This document shows, piece by piece, positions 44,170 to 53,127 of a stretch of DNA of 64,000 bases. How positions within the stretch are numbered: the stretch's first letter is position 1; each line of letters opens with the position of its first letter. Source of the stretch: Lysobacter auxotrophicus (lineage in GTDB: Bacteria > Pseudomonadota > Gammaproteobacteria > Xanthomonadales > Xanthomonadaceae); NCBI RefSeq assembly GCF_027924565.1, contig NZ_AP027041.1, positions 3,920,748-3,984,747 of the forward strand. Direction: 5' to 3'. The position numbers and the translations under genes are program-made. Below the pieces are notes generated by a model. It did not search any database and was not told where the DNA came from. It worked only from the letters and a program-made list of their open reading frames with translations.

Positions 44170-44787
44170 TCACGGCGCCGACATCGGGACGGGGGCGGCC
44201 GATGCCGTTCCCTGCGCCTGTGCGGTGAGCGTGTCGTTCTTGAAGAAGGTATACGACAGGGTGATGGTCTTCACGTCGGCCGGCAGGTTCGGATCGACGA
44301 TGAAGCGCACCGGCATGTCGCGCACTTCACCGGCCTTGAGCGTCTGGGCGGTGAAGCAGAAGCATTCGGTCTTGCTGAAATACCCCGACGCGCGCGCCGG
44401 CGCGACCGACGGAACGGCGCTGCCGACGACGGTGCGCTGCGAGGTATTGCGCGCGTGGTAAGTCGTTTCGTACAGCTCGCCCGGCACGACCTGCATCGTG
44501 ACCTGGTTGGGCGAGAACTCCCACGGCAGCTTCGAGTTGACGCCGCCGTCGAACTGCACCGTGATCACGCGCTTCGCCGGCGCGGCGTTGGCGTCCTGCA
44601 CGCCTTCCGACGCGGTGCGCTCCAGGCGGATGCCGAACACTTTCTCGCACGCGATGCGGTAAAGCGGGACCAGGGCGAACGTCAACGCGAACGCCCCGAT
44701 CGCGACGAACACCATCTTCGCCAGACCGGCGTTCTTGCGCGCCGGCGCCTTCTCGTCCGGGGCGCGATGTTCCGGCGCGCCGTTCAC
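44170..44787 (-). CDS. ctaG: Cytochrome c oxidase assembly protein Cox11/CtaG (copper chaperone)
   Basis: A 205-residue membrane-anchored periplasmic protein delivering copper to the CuB site of subunit I. One N-terminal helix ([19 protein letters not shown]) with Cys47 just after it, an Ig-like domain, and the copper motif CFCF at residues 142-145 ([11 protein letters not shown]). The GTG start at 44787 overlaps the stop of the upstream 44-residue ORF (GTGA), so they are translationally coupled. Confidence 0.95.
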   Translation of the reverse strand: MNGAPEHRAPDEKAPARKNAGLAKMVFVAIGAFALTFALVPLYRIACEKVFGIRLERTASEGVQDANAAPAKRVITVQFDGGVNSKLPWEFSPNQVTMQVVPGELYETTYHARNTSQRTVVGSAVPSVAPARASGYFSKTECFCFTAQTLKAGEVRDMPVRFIVDPNLPADVKTITLSYTFFKNDTLTAQAQGTASAAPVPMSAP

Positions 44788-44918
44788 TTGCCCACCGTGT
44801 TCATGGCGATGAACACCACGTACACCGCAACCGCAATGGCCGCCACCCACAACGCCGTGCGACGCGCGGCCTTGCGGCGGGCGGCGATTTCGTCGGGATT
44901 GTGGGCGGGCTGGTTCAT
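44784..44918 (-). CDS. Cytochrome oxidase small assembly protein (44 residues)
   Basis: A 44-residue ORF with a basic N-terminus ([20 protein letters not shown]) and one membrane helix ([20 protein letters not shown]), ending NTVGK. Small single-helix proteins in exactly this place, between ctaD and cox11, occur in related oxidase clusters. The TGA overlaps the cox11 GTG by four bases, and the gap to ctaD is about 150 nt. No clear Shine-Dalgarno. Function is inferred from context. Confidence 0.8.
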   Translation of the reverse strand: MNQPAHNPDEIAARRKAARRTALWVAAIAVAVYVVFIAMNTVGK

Positions 44919-44961
44919 TGCAATGTCTACGTTGGGCGGAGTGGAGGTTTTTGCTTCTGGA

Positions 44962-44982
44962 GCCCCCTTAAGTTAAGGGGGC
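44962..44982. other. Palindrome downstream of ctaD
   Basis: GCCCCCTTAA-G-TTAAGGGGGC, perfect 10-bp arms around a single base. Too tight for a normal hairpin loop at its centre and without a T tract on the minus strand; possibly an RNA processing site or protein-binding site between ctaD and the small ORF. Confidence 0.45.
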
Positions 44983-45069
44983 GGCCGTCGCATCGCGACG
45001 GCGGGGTTGTGGAGGCATTCCCACGTATCCGAAGCCGAAAACCTCCGCGCCTTATCCCTTGCTACCGCT

Positions 45070-46686
45070 TCAGTGAGTGATGTCGCCGTGCGCCAGGTCG
45101 CCATCCTTGATGACCGGCGGCGTCGAGAACGTGTGGTGCGGAGCCGGGCTCGGCACCGTCCATTCCAGGCCACGTGCGGTCGGCCACGCGCGGGCTGCGG
45201 CCTTGGCGCCAACAGCCTTCGAGCGCCACAGGATGAAGGCCATCATGAACGGCGTGACGAACATGCCGAACGCGCCGATCGAGCTGATCAGGTTCCAGTC
45301 CGCGAACACGACGTTGTAGTCCGGGATGCGGCGCGGCATGCCGGCCAGGCCCAGGAAGTGCTGCGGGAAGAACAGCAGGTTGACGAAGATCATCGTCCAC
45401 CAGAAGTGGAACTTCGCCGCCGACTCGCTGTACATGCGGCCCGTCCACTTCGGCCACCAGTAGTACGTGGCGGCGATGATCGAGAACAGCGCGCCGGTCA
45501 CCAGCACGTAGTGGAAATGCGCCACCACGAAGTAGGTGTCGTGGTACTGGAAGTCGGCCGGGACGATGGCGAGCATCAGGCCCGAGAAACCGCCGATGGT
45601 GAACAGGATCACGAACGCGATCGCCCACAGCATCGGCGCTTCGAACGAGATCGAGCCGCGCCACATGGTGGTGACCCAGTTGAACACCTTCACGCCCGTC
45701 GGCACGGCGATGAGCATCGTGGCGAACATGAAGTAGATCTCGCCACCCAGCGGCATGCCGACGGTGAACATGTGGTGCGCCCACACGATGAACGAGAGGA
45801 ACGCGATCGACGCGGTCGCATACACCATGGCCTGGTAGCCGAACAGCGGCTTGCGGCTGAAGGTCGGGATGATCTCCGACACGACGCCGAACGCCGGCAG
45901 GATCATGATGTAGACCTCGGGGTGGCCGAAGAACCAGAAGATGTGCTGGAACATCACCGGGTCGCCGCCGCCGGCCGCGTTGAAGAACGAGGTGGCGAAG
46001 AACTTGTCGGTCAGCAGCATCGTCACCGCGCCGGCGAGCACCGGCATCACGGCGATCAGCAGGAACGCGGTGATCAGCCAGGTCCAGCAGAAGATCGGCA
46101 TCTTCAGAAGGTCGATGCCAGGCGCGCGCATGTTCAGCACGGTGGCGATCACGTTGATCGCGCCCATGATCGAGCTGATGCCCATCATGTGGATGGCGAA
46201 GATCGCGAAGGCCACGTTGCTGCCGCCCTGCAGCGAGAGCGGCGGATACAGCGTCCAGCCGCCGGCCGGGGCGCCGCCCGGCAGGAACAGCGTGAGCAGC
46301 AGCATCGTGAAGGCGAACGGCAGGATCCAGAAGGACCAGTTGTTCATGCGCGGCAGCGCCATGTCCGGCGCGCCGATCTGCAGCGGGATCATCCAGTTCG
46401 CCAGGCCGACGAAGGCCGGCATGACGCCGCCGAAGATCATGACCAGCGCGTGCACGGTGGTCATCTGGTTGAAGAACATCGGTTCGACGAACTGCAGGCC
46501 CGGCTTCATCAGCTCCGCACGGATCACCACCGACATCGCCGCGCCGATGATGAACATGATGAAGCTGAAGATCAGGTACAGCGTCCCGATGTCCTTGTGG
46601 TTGGTCGAGAAGAACCAGCGCTCGATGAAGCCCTGCTTGTGGGCGTGATCATCGTGATGGTGGGTGTCAGCGTGCGTGACGGCCAT
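45070..46686 (-). CDS. ctaD: Cytochrome c oxidase subunit I
   Basis: A 538-residue catalytic subunit with twelve membrane helices carrying heme a, heme a3 and CuB. A His/Asp-rich N-terminus is followed by FSTNHKDIGTLYLIF, MTTVHALVMIFGGVMPAF with a heme a ligand, the active-site WFFGHPEVYIMILPAFGVVS (CuB His and cross-linked Tyr), WAHHMFTVGM with the two further CuB His, and YFVVAHFHYVLVTG with the other heme ligands. The HPEVY glutamate indicates an A-type proton channel. It lies 24 nt after ctaC. Confidence 0.98.
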   Translation of the reverse strand: MAVTHADTHHHDDHAHKQGFIERWFFSTNHKDIGTLYLIFSFIMFIIGAAMSVVIRAELMKPGLQFVEPMFFNQMTTVHALVMIFGGVMPAFVGLANWMIPLQIGAPDMALPRMNNWSFWILPFAFTMLLLTLFLPGGAPAGGWTLYPPLSLQGGSNVAFAIFAIHMMGISSIMGAINVIATVLNMRAPGIDLLKMPIFCWTWLITAFLLIAVMPVLAGAVTMLLTDKFFATSFFNAAGGGDPVMFQHIFWFFGHPEVYIMILPAFGVVSEIIPTFSRKPLFGYQAMVYATASIAFLSFIVWAHHMFTVGMPLGGEIYFMFATMLIAVPTGVKVFNWVTTMWRGSISFEAPMLWAIAFVILFTIGGFSGLMLAIVPADFQYHDTYFVVAHFHYVLVTGALFSIIAATYYWWPKWTGRMYSESAAKFHFWWTMIFVNLLFFPQHFLGLAGMPRRIPDYNVVFADWNLISSIGAFGMFVTPFMMAFILWRSKAVGAKAAARAWPTARGLEWTVPSPAPHHTFSTPPVIKDGDLAHGDITH

Positions 46687-46710
46687 GGCCTACCTCGGGA
46701 TTCGGGACGA

Positions 46711-47646
46711 TCAGCCGGCGACCGGCGCCTGCTTTTCAGCAGTCGCGGCCGTGGCGTCGGTGTTCGGGGTCGCTTCCGGCTGGGCCGGAGCGGCGGGCGG
46801 TGCGGCCGGAGCCGGGGCCGGCGCCGGGGCGTTCTTCGCCTTCTGCGCTGCGAGCCACTGCTGGTACTCGGCCTTCGGCACGGCCTTGACCACGATCGGC
46901 ATGAAGCCGTGGTCCTTGCCGCACAGTTCCGCGCACTGGCCGCGGTAGATGCCCGGCTTCTTGATGTCGGTCCAGGCCTCGTTGACGATGCCCGGGATCG
47001 CGTCCTGCTTCCAGCCCAGCGCCGGCACCCACCATGCGTGGATGACGTCGTCGGCGGTGATCACGAAGCGGATCTTCGTCTCGGTCGGCAGCACCAGCAC
47101 GTTGTCGACGTCGAGCAGGTAGTGCGGATGGTCGGCCGTGCGGGCGTCGACGCCGCTCTGGCGGATCTGGTCGCTCTTGCGGTCCAGGCGGCTGGTGAAG
47201 CCGACGTTCTCGCCGAGGTAGTCGTACTTCCACATCCACTGGTAGCCGGTGATCTTGACGGTCATCTCGGCGTTGCGGGTGTCGTACATCTTGATCAGCT
47301 TGCTGGTGGCCGGGAACGCCATCAGCACCAGCAGCACGACCGGGACGACGGTCCAGATGACCTCGAGCTTCGTGCTGTGGGTGAAATCCTTGTCCGCCAC
47401 CGCGCCCTTGGAGTGGCGGAACTTGAACATGGCGTAGGCCATGGCGCCGAACACCAGGATGCCGATGATCACGCACACCCACAGGGCGAACATGTGCGCG
47501 CTGTAGGCGTTGGCCGACTGGACGGTCACGCCCTGGCCCATGTTGAGCTGCCACCGCTTGGGATCGGCCGCCTGCGCACTGGCAAGGACCGGCAGCGCCA
47601 TCGCGGCGATGCCCGCGCCCCACTGCTTGAAACGACCGGCTTTCAT
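46711..47646 (-). CDS. ctaC: Cytochrome c oxidase subunit II
   Basis: A 311-residue subunit with the dinuclear CuA centre. Signal sequence (AAMALPVLASAQA), two membrane helices (YSAHMFALWVCVIIGILVFG and LEVIWTVVPVVLLVLMAF), then a cupredoxin domain with GYQWMWKYDY and CuA ligands His203, Cys238, Glu240, Cys242, His246 and Met249 (GQCAELCGKDHGFM). The tail of about 50 residues is Ala/Pro-rich with no cytochrome c domain, so this is a caa3-lacking, aa3-type subunit. ATG 47646 begins the signal peptide. First gene of the operon. Confidence 0.97.
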   Translation of the reverse strand: MKAGRFKQWGAGIAAMALPVLASAQAADPKRWQLNMGQGVTVQSANAYSAHMFALWVCVIIGILVFGAMAYAMFKFRHSKGAVADKDFTHSTKLEVIWTVVPVVLLVLMAFPATSKLIKMYDTRNAEMTVKITGYQWMWKYDYLGENVGFTSRLDRKSDQIRQSGVDARTADHPHYLLDVDNVLVLPTETKIRFVITADDVIHAWWVPALGWKQDAIPGIVNEAWTDIKKPGIYRGQCAELCGKDHGFMPIVVKAVPKAEYQQWLAAQKAKNAPAPAPAPAAPPAAPAQPEATPNTDATAATAEKQAPVAG

Positions 47647-47995
47647 CTGTTCGAGCCCCAGAAAGACGCTAGTTGAATGTACTGGACTGGCTGAGCCGTT
47701 CGGCTTGGCTTGCGGGCTCATCCGCGACCGGAGGCAGCGGGCATCACAGCCCAGGAGGGACCCAAAAAGGGAACCAAAAAACCGCCCCGCGGAACCGCTT
47801 AGTTTACCGACCGTGAACGCCACCAACAACCGCAGCGGTCAAAGCATGCGGAATAGTGAGCAAATTTCGCAATCCCGGCCGCACCACGCGGCGAACTTCC
47901 CCCTTGTGCGCCGACGCTAGCAGGCCGGGTGCGCAACGTCTGCGGCGACCGGAACCCACTAGACTATCGGGCTTCCCAAGGCTGTCCCTGGCCCC
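47647..47995. other. Divergent regulatory gap ctaC/putA
   Basis: A 349-base region containing the ctaC promoter candidate (47801-47829), a roughly 155-nt ctaC leader with A-rich tracts, and a putA -10 candidate (TAGACT, 47960-47965). The -35 for putA is not clear. No reading frame looks real. Confidence 0.6.
47801..47829 (-). promoter_or_regulatory. Candidate ctaC operon promoter
   Basis: Minus strand: -35 TTGTTG (47824-47829), exactly 17 nt, -10 TAAACT (47801-47806). It would give a 5' leader of about 150 nt. Confidence 0.5.
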
Positions 47996-50900
47996 ATGAC
48001 CATCCATTCCGTCACCGCCGTCGATAGCGACGGCCCGCCGGCGCCGCACGCGCTGATCAGCCCCGAACTCCCGCCGAGCCCCGCCGCGCCCCGCGCCGCG
48101 ATCACCGCCGGCTGGGTCCGCGACGAAGCCAGCCACGTGCGCGCCCTGCTCGATCGCGCCCGCCTGCCCGAAGCCGACCGCCTCCAGGCGCAGGCGACCG
48201 CCGCGGACCTCGTCCGCCGCGTCCGCGCCCGCGCCAAGGACCAGGGGGCGATCGAGGCCTTCATGCGCCAGTACGACCTGGGCAGCGAGGAAGGCGTGCT
48301 GCTGATGTGCGTGGCCGAGGCGCTGCTGCGCATTCCGGACCAGGAAACCGCCGACAAGCTCATTCGCGACAAGCTGGGCGATGCGGACTGGAAGAAGCAC
48401 ATGGGCCAGTCCGATTCGGTGCTGGTCAACGCCTCGACCTGGGGCCTGATGCTTACCGGCCACCTGGTCGATCTGGCGGACGAGACCAAGCGCGACGTGC
48501 ACGGCGCCTTCAAGCGCCTGCTCGGCCGCGTCGGCGAACCGGTGATCCGTCTGGCCGTGCGCCAGGCGATGAAGATCATGGGCCATCAATTTGTGATGGG
48601 CCGCACAATCGGCGAAGCACTCGCCCGTTCGCAGAAGAACGGCAATGCCGCCTACCGCTATTCGTTCGACATGCTGGGCGAAGGCGCGCTGACCACGAAG
48701 GACGCGCTGCGCTACCTGCAGGCGTACCGCGACGCGATCCACGCCATCGGCAAGTCGGGCAATTTCATCGACGGCGACGTGTTCGCCGCGCCGTCGATCT
48801 CGGTGAAGCTCTCCGCGCTGCACCCGCGCTACGAGCACGCCAAGCGTGCGCGCGTGATGTCCGAGCTCGTGCCGCGCGTGCTCGAACTGGCGCAGATGGC
48901 CAAGTCCTACGGCATCGGCTTCACCGTCGATGCGGAGGAAGCCGATCGTCTCGAACTTTCGCTCGACGTCATCGCCGCCGCGTATTCGGATGCGTCGCTG
49001 AACGGCTGGGAAGGTTACGGCCTGGCGATCCAGGCGTACCAGAAGCGCGCGCCGGAGGCGATCGACTTCATCGCCGACCTCGCCCGCCGCACCGGCCGCC
49101 GCATCCCGGTGCGTCTGGTCAAGGGCGCGTACTGGGACAGCGAAGTGAAGCGCGCGCAGGTCGAAGGCCAGCCCGGCTATCCGGTGTTCACGCGCAAGCC
49201 GAACACCGACGTGAGCTACCTCGCCAACGCGCGCCGCATGCTCGAGGCGTCGGATGCGATCTATCCGATGTTCGCCACGCACAACGCGCAGACGATCGCG
49301 ACGATTCACCAGCGCGCGAAGTCGATGGGCCGTGCGAAGCACTTCGAGTTCCAGAAGCTGCATGGCATGGGCGACGACCTGTACGCCGAGGTGATCCCGG
49401 CCGACCGCCTGGACGTGCCGTGCCGCGTGTACGCGCCGGTCGGTTCGCACGAGGACCTGCTGCCGTACCTGGTGCGCCGCCTGCTCGAGAACGGCGCCAA
49501 CTCCAGCTTCGTCAACCGCATCACCGACGAGGACATCGCCATCGACGACCTGGTCCGCGATCCGGTCGAGACCGTGTCCTCCTTCGAATCCATCCCGCAT
49601 CCGCGCATTCCGCAGCCGATCGATCTGTACCGCAGTTTCGGCATCGACAGGACCAACTCCATGGGCATCAACCTCGCCAACGACGACCAGCTGCGCACGC
49701 TCGCCGACCAGATCAACGCCGCCGCGCGCAGCCAATGGCGCGCCACGCCGCTCGTGCCGGGCGCGAACGTCACCGGTCCGCTGATCGCGGTGACCAACCC
49801 GGCCGATCGTCGCCAGACCGTCGGCCAGTGGCAGGCCGCCGACAGCGCGACCGTCGAGAAGGCGCTGCAGAACGCCGTCGCCGCGCACGATGCCTGGAAC
49901 AAGACGCCGGCCGCCAGCCGCGCCGCGATCCTGGAACACGCCGCCGACCTGCTCGAGCAGCGCATGCCGCAGTACATCGCGCTGTGCACGCGCGAAGCGG
50001 GCAAGTCGATTCCAGACGGCGTCGCCGAGGTGCGCGAGGCGGTCGACTTCCTGCGCTACTACGCCGCGCAGGCGCGCAAGCAGTTCGCGGTCGAACCGCT
50101 GCCCGGCCCCACCGGCGAGGCCAACACGCTGCAGCTCTCCGGCCGCGGCGTGTTCGTGTGCATCAGCCCGTGGAACTTCCCGCTGGCGATCTTCGCCGGC
50201 CAGATCGCCGCGGCGCTCGCCGCCGGCAACAGCGTCATCGCCAAGCCGGCCGAGCAGACCAACCTGATCGGCTACTACGCGGTGAAGCTGCTGCACGAAG
50301 CCGGCGTGCCGGAAGCCGTGCTGCAGTTCCTGCCGGGCGATGGCGCGACCGTCGGCGCCGCGCTGACCAAGGACCCGCGCATCGCCGGCGTCGCCTTCAC
50401 CGGTTCGACCGACACCGCGCGCGCGATCAACCGTGCGCTGGCCGCGCGCGATGCCGCCATCGGCGTGCTGATCGCCGAAACCGGCGGCCAGAACGCGCTG
50501 ATCGCCGACTCGTCCTCGCTGCCCGAGCAGGTGGTGAAGGACGCGATCGCCTCGGCGTTCACTTCCGCCGGCCAGCGCTGCTCGGCCGCGCGCGTGCTGT
50601 TCGTGCAGGACGACATCGCCGACAAGGTCACCACGATGCTCGCCGGCGCCATGGCCGAGCTGAAGGTCGGCGACCCGGGCCTGCTGTCGACCGACGTCGG
50701 CCCGGTGATCGACGAGGACGCGCTGAAGATGCTGCGCGACCACGCCGAGCGCATGGATCGCGAAGCGACGAAGATCGCCGAAGTCGCGCTGGACGCCGAA
50801 GCGGCCAACGGCAGCTTCTTCGCCCCGCGCGCGTACACGCTCAAGTCGCTGGACCAGCTGCACCGGGAAATCTTCGGACCGGTGCTGCACGTGATCCGCT

Positions 50901-51217
50901 GGAAGGCCGACCAGCTCGACGCGGTGATCGACCAGATCAACGCGACCGGCTACGGCCTGACGCTGGGCATCCATTCGCGCATCGACGAGACGATCGAGAA
51001 GATCGCCTCGCGCATCAAGGTCGGCAACTGCTACGTCAACCGCAACCAGATCGGCGCGGTCGTCGGCGTGCAGCCCTTCGGCGGCCAGAACCTGTCCGGC
51101 ACCGGCCCGAAGGCCGGTGGCCCGCACTACCTGCCGCGCTTCGCCACCGAGAAGACCATCACCGTCAACACGACGGCCGCGGGCGGCAACGCCTCGCTGC
51201 TGACGCTGGGCGATTGA
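47996..51217 (+). CDS. putA: Bifunctional proline dehydrogenase / L-glutamate gamma-semialdehyde dehydrogenase
   Basis: A 1073-residue enzyme oxidising proline to glutamate in two steps. PRODH barrel at about 130-470, with SGNFIDGDVFAAPSISVKLS, RRIPVRLVKGAYWDSEVKRA and the FAD-site region DDLYAEVI. The ALDH domain at about 560-1050 has SPWNFPLAIF, FTGSTDTARAI, the catalytic ETGGQNALI and Cys862 (AGQRCSAARV), then EIFGPVLHVI. There is no N-terminal ribbon-helix-helix region, so unlike E. coli PutA (about 1320 residues) it should not be an autorepressor. Start ATG 47996 lies about 30 nt downstream of TAGACT. Confidence 0.97.
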   Translation: MTIHSVTAVDSDGPPAPHALISPELPPSPAAPRAAITAGWVRDEASHVRALLDRARLPEADRLQAQATAADLVRRVRARAKDQGAIEAFMRQYDLGSEEGVLLMCVAEALLRIPDQETADKLIRDKLGDADWKKHMGQSDSVLVNASTWGLMLTGHLVDLADETKRDVHGAFKRLLGRVGEPVIRLAVRQAMKIMGHQFVMGRTIGEALARSQKNGNAAYRYSFDMLGEGALTTKDALRYLQAYRDAIHAIGKSGNFIDGDVFAAPSISVKLSALHPRYEHAKRARVMSELVPRVLELAQMAKSYGIGFTVDAEEADRLELSLDVIAAAYSDASLNGWEGYGLAIQAYQKRAPEAIDFIADLARRTGRRIPVRLVKGAYWDSEVKRAQVEGQPGYPVFTRKPNTDVSYLANARRMLEASDAIYPMFATHNAQTIATIHQRAKSMGRAKHFEFQKLHGMGDDLYAEVIPADRLDVPCRVYAPVGSHEDLLPYLVRRLLENGANSSFVNRITDEDIAIDDLVRDPVETVSSFESIPHPRIPQPIDLYRSFGIDRTNSMGINLANDDQLRTLADQINAAARSQWRATPLVPGANVTGPLIAVTNPADRRQTVGQWQAADSATVEKALQNAVAAHDAWNKTPAASRAAILEHAADLLEQRMPQYIALCTREAGKSIPDGVAEVREAVDFLRYYAAQARKQFAVEPLPGPTGEANTLQLSGRGVFVCISPWNFPLAIFAGQIAAALAAGNSVIAKPAEQTNLIGYYAVKLLHEAGVPEAVLQFLPGDGATVGAALTKDPRIAGVAFTGSTDTARAINRALAARDAAIGVLIAETGGQNALIADSSSLPEQVVKDAIASAFTSAGQRCSAARVLFVQDDIADKVTTMLAGAMAELKVGDPGLLSTDVGPVIDEDALKMLRDHAERMDREATKIAEVALDAEAANGSFFAPRAYTLKSLDQLHREIFGPVLHVIRWKADQLDAVIDQINATGYGLTLGIHSRIDETIEKIASRIKVGNCYVNRNQIGAVVGVQPFGGQNLSGTGPKAGGPHYLPRFATEKTITVNTTAAGGNASLLTLGD

Positions 51218-51241
51218 TTCGGGATTTGGGGTTCGGGAAAG
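51214..51241. repeat. Degenerate heptad repeat at the putA stop
   Basis: TTGATTC, GGGATTT, GGGGTTC, GGGAAAG: four units in 7-nt phase, related to the GTGATTC/GGGAATC arrays; the first unit includes the putA TGA. Confidence 0.5.
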
Positions 51242-51266
51242 CGGATCACGGGGTCCCCCTGTAATC

Positions 51267-51297
51267 CGTCATCCCGGCGAAAGCCGGGACCCAGGCC
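51267..51297. repeat. REP family B, single unit
   Basis: CGTCATCCCGGCGAAAGCCG continuing to GGGACCCAGGCC; same family as 36971-37076 and 37881-37912. Confidence 0.8.
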
Positions 51298-51335
51298 TGC
51301 AGCGTGTGGGCACTCCCACATCGGCGAACCACCGC

Positions 51336-51364
51336 ACGGCCCCGGCAATCGCCGGGGCCGTTTT
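51336..51364 (+). terminator. Terminator after putA
   Basis: Stem ACGGCCCCGGC / GCCGGGGCCGT with loop AATC, followed by TTTT. Confidence 0.85.
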
Positions 51365-51381
51365 CGTTCCGGGAGCGGCCG

Positions 51382-51560
51382 AGGCGGCGCTCCCGGTGCT
51401 GGGCGACCTGGATGCGTTCGCCGCCAGCGATTACGCGCTGGCGTGGGAGACGCTGGCGCTGTATCGCGCGCTGCGGGACGACGCGATGGCGCAATCGGCG
51501 ATGGCGCGCGTGCAGGCGCTGCGCGGCGAACGCGATGCTACGGTGACGCCGGCGCTTTGA
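51382..51560 (+). pseudogene. Possible C-terminal remnant of a helical (TPR-like) protein
   Basis: About 58 codons (from LPVLGDLDAFAASDYALAWE to DATVTPAL) with strong GC3 codon bias like the neighbouring genes and a helix-turn-helix, TPR-like residue pattern. No start codon with a ribosome site exists: the open frame runs upstream only through the putA terminator to GTG 51306. It may be the tail of a lost gene or chance. Confidence 0.3.
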
Positions 51561-51600
51561 TGGTTCGGTAACACACACTGCAAGACGCATCGCGCAAAAA

Positions 51601-51626
51601 GAAAGCCCCGCCTAGGCGGGGCTTTC
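51601..51626. terminator. Terminator of the FadL-type porin gene
   Basis: Perfect 12-bp stem GAAAGCCCCGCC / GGCGGGGCTTTC with TA at the centre and A-rich flank (T-rich on the minus strand), 22 nt after the fadL stop. Confidence 0.85.
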
Positions 51627-51648
51627 GATTACTGCAGGCGCGATGCGA

Positions 51649-53001
51649 TCAGAACTTGTACTGCGCCGAGACGCCGTACAGGTTCGCCGCGCCGTCGAAC
51701 GGACCGACCAGGCTCTGGAGCGAGGTTTCCGAGTGCAGGTCGATCTTCGGCGAGTTCGGCTCGATGCGGGTGTAGCCGAAGTTCACTTCCAGCGCCTGCG
51801 TGGCGGCCCAGCTGGCGCCGAGCGAGTACCACATGCGGTTCGCATCGGGCAGGCGCGGCGTGCGGGTTTCAATGTGGGTCGGCGTTTCGTCGTACGCGAC
51901 ACCGCCGCGCAGCGTCCACGATTCGTTGAGCTTGTACTCGGCGCCCAGCGAAGCGAACGTGGTGTCCTTCCAGTTGAACGGCTCGACCGAATCCGGATCC
52001 GGGTTGGCGAACTCGATGCGCACTTCGCGCAGCGACTCCCAGCCGGTCTCGGCGTAGGACGCCATCATCGAGAAGCTGTCGGTGAAGTCGTAACGCAGGT
52101 CGACGTTCAGCACCGACGGCGTGGTCAGCTTCGCCAGCGCGGCGCCGTCCTGGAACAGCGGACGGGTGGTCGGGCTGGCGGAGAACACGGCGGCGACGTT
52201 GCCCGGCACGGTCCAGTCGGCGGTGCCTTCCAGTTCGTAGTCGATCTCCGAGCGGTAGCTCACGCCGATGGCCAGCTTGTCCGTCGGCTTGAAGTTGGCG
52301 CCCACGGTCCAGCCGAAGCCGGTGTCGTCGCCCTGGATTTCGGCGAAGCCGTCAGCAGCCTGCGGACGGGCGAACGGCAGCGGGCGGGTGGCCGGGTTGG
52401 AGAACAGCAGCGAGCCGAAGTCGACCGACTTCGACAGCGTCACATCCGCGCGCGAGTAGATGATGCCGGCGCCGACCGAGAAGCGGTCCGGCACGATGTC
52501 CAGCGCGGCCGCCAGGGTCAGGTCGACGATTTCGACGTCGGAGGTGTGGGCGTAATAGCGGCCCACCCAGTCGTTGTCGTATTCGGTCTTCAGGCCGAAC
52601 GGAGCGCTGACCATGGCGCCGAAGGCCAGGCCGTTGTCCAGCTTGTGGATGACCGACAGGGCCGGCACGGCGGCGATGTCACCGGCGTCGCCGCCGTTGC
52701 CACCGGTCATCGGACGGCCGATCGCGTCGGTGCCGGTGCCCTTGAATTCATAGCTGAGGTCGATCGCGGTAACGTCGGCCTGCATCGTGGTGCCGGAGAA
52801 GCGCGCCATGGTGGCCGGGTTGTTGGCCACGACCGAGGAGTCGGTCTCGTTGACACCGGCGCCGGCGAACGCCGCGCCCATGCTCTTGACGCTGTTTTCC
52901 TTCAGCTGGAAGCCCGAAGCGTGTGCCTGGCCGACGGCCAGCGCGCCGGCGATGCCGAAGGCAAGCGCCGACAGCTGGATGAAACGAGAAGCGTGTTGCA
53001 T
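51649..53001 (-). CDS. FadL/OmpP1 family outer-membrane transporter
   Basis: A 450-residue outer-membrane beta-barrel for hydrophobic compounds such as long-chain fatty acids. Signal peptide ending GQAHA, then the diagnostic mature N-terminus SGFQLKENSVKSMGAAFAGA and the NPATMARF hatch motif; the barrel ends with YGVSAQYKF (terminal Phe). ATG 53001 has TTGGAG 10 nt upstream; a TTG five codons earlier overlaps that site. Whether fatty acids are the natural substrate is unknown; no fatty-acid gene is adjacent. Confidence 0.92.
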   Translation of the reverse strand: MQHASRFIQLSALAFGIAGALAVGQAHASGFQLKENSVKSMGAAFAGAGVNETDSSVVANNPATMARFSGTTMQADVTAIDLSYEFKGTGTDAIGRPMTGGNGGDAGDIAAVPALSVIHKLDNGLAFGAMVSAPFGLKTEYDNDWVGRYYAHTSDVEIVDLTLAAALDIVPDRFSVGAGIIYSRADVTLSKSVDFGSLLFSNPATRPLPFARPQAADGFAEIQGDDTGFGWTVGANFKPTDKLAIGVSYRSEIDYELEGTADWTVPGNVAAVFSASPTTRPLFQDGAALAKLTTPSVLNVDLRYDFTDSFSMMASYAETGWESLREVRIEFANPDPDSVEPFNWKDTTFASLGAEYKLNESWTLRGGVAYDETPTHIETRTPRLPDANRMWYSLGASWAATQALEVNFGYTRIEPNSPKIDLHSETSLQSLVGPFDGAANLYGVSAQYKF

Positions 53002-53127
53002 GCGTGTAGTCTCCAATGGAGTATTTTTTCGTCTTCTTCAGGCCGCGTCATTGCCATGGCAATCCGGCCGGTCCGGTCGGTCGCCATTGCCCGCCGGAAA
53101 CCCCTCCCGACGTACGACGCCGTATGC

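Larger units (their letters stand above)
51218..51648. other. Intergenic region putA/fadL with repeats and a possible gene remnant
   Basis: A 431-base gap holding a degenerate heptad repeat, a family B unit (51267-51297), the putA terminator (51336-51364), a short coding-like stretch (51382-51560) and the fadL terminator (51601-51626). Confidence 0.7.

Noticed and set aside
47804-51127. 1107-codon open frame on the minus strand
   Set aside because: Antisense to putA, whose domains and catalytic residues are intact; the antisense product has no recognisable fold.
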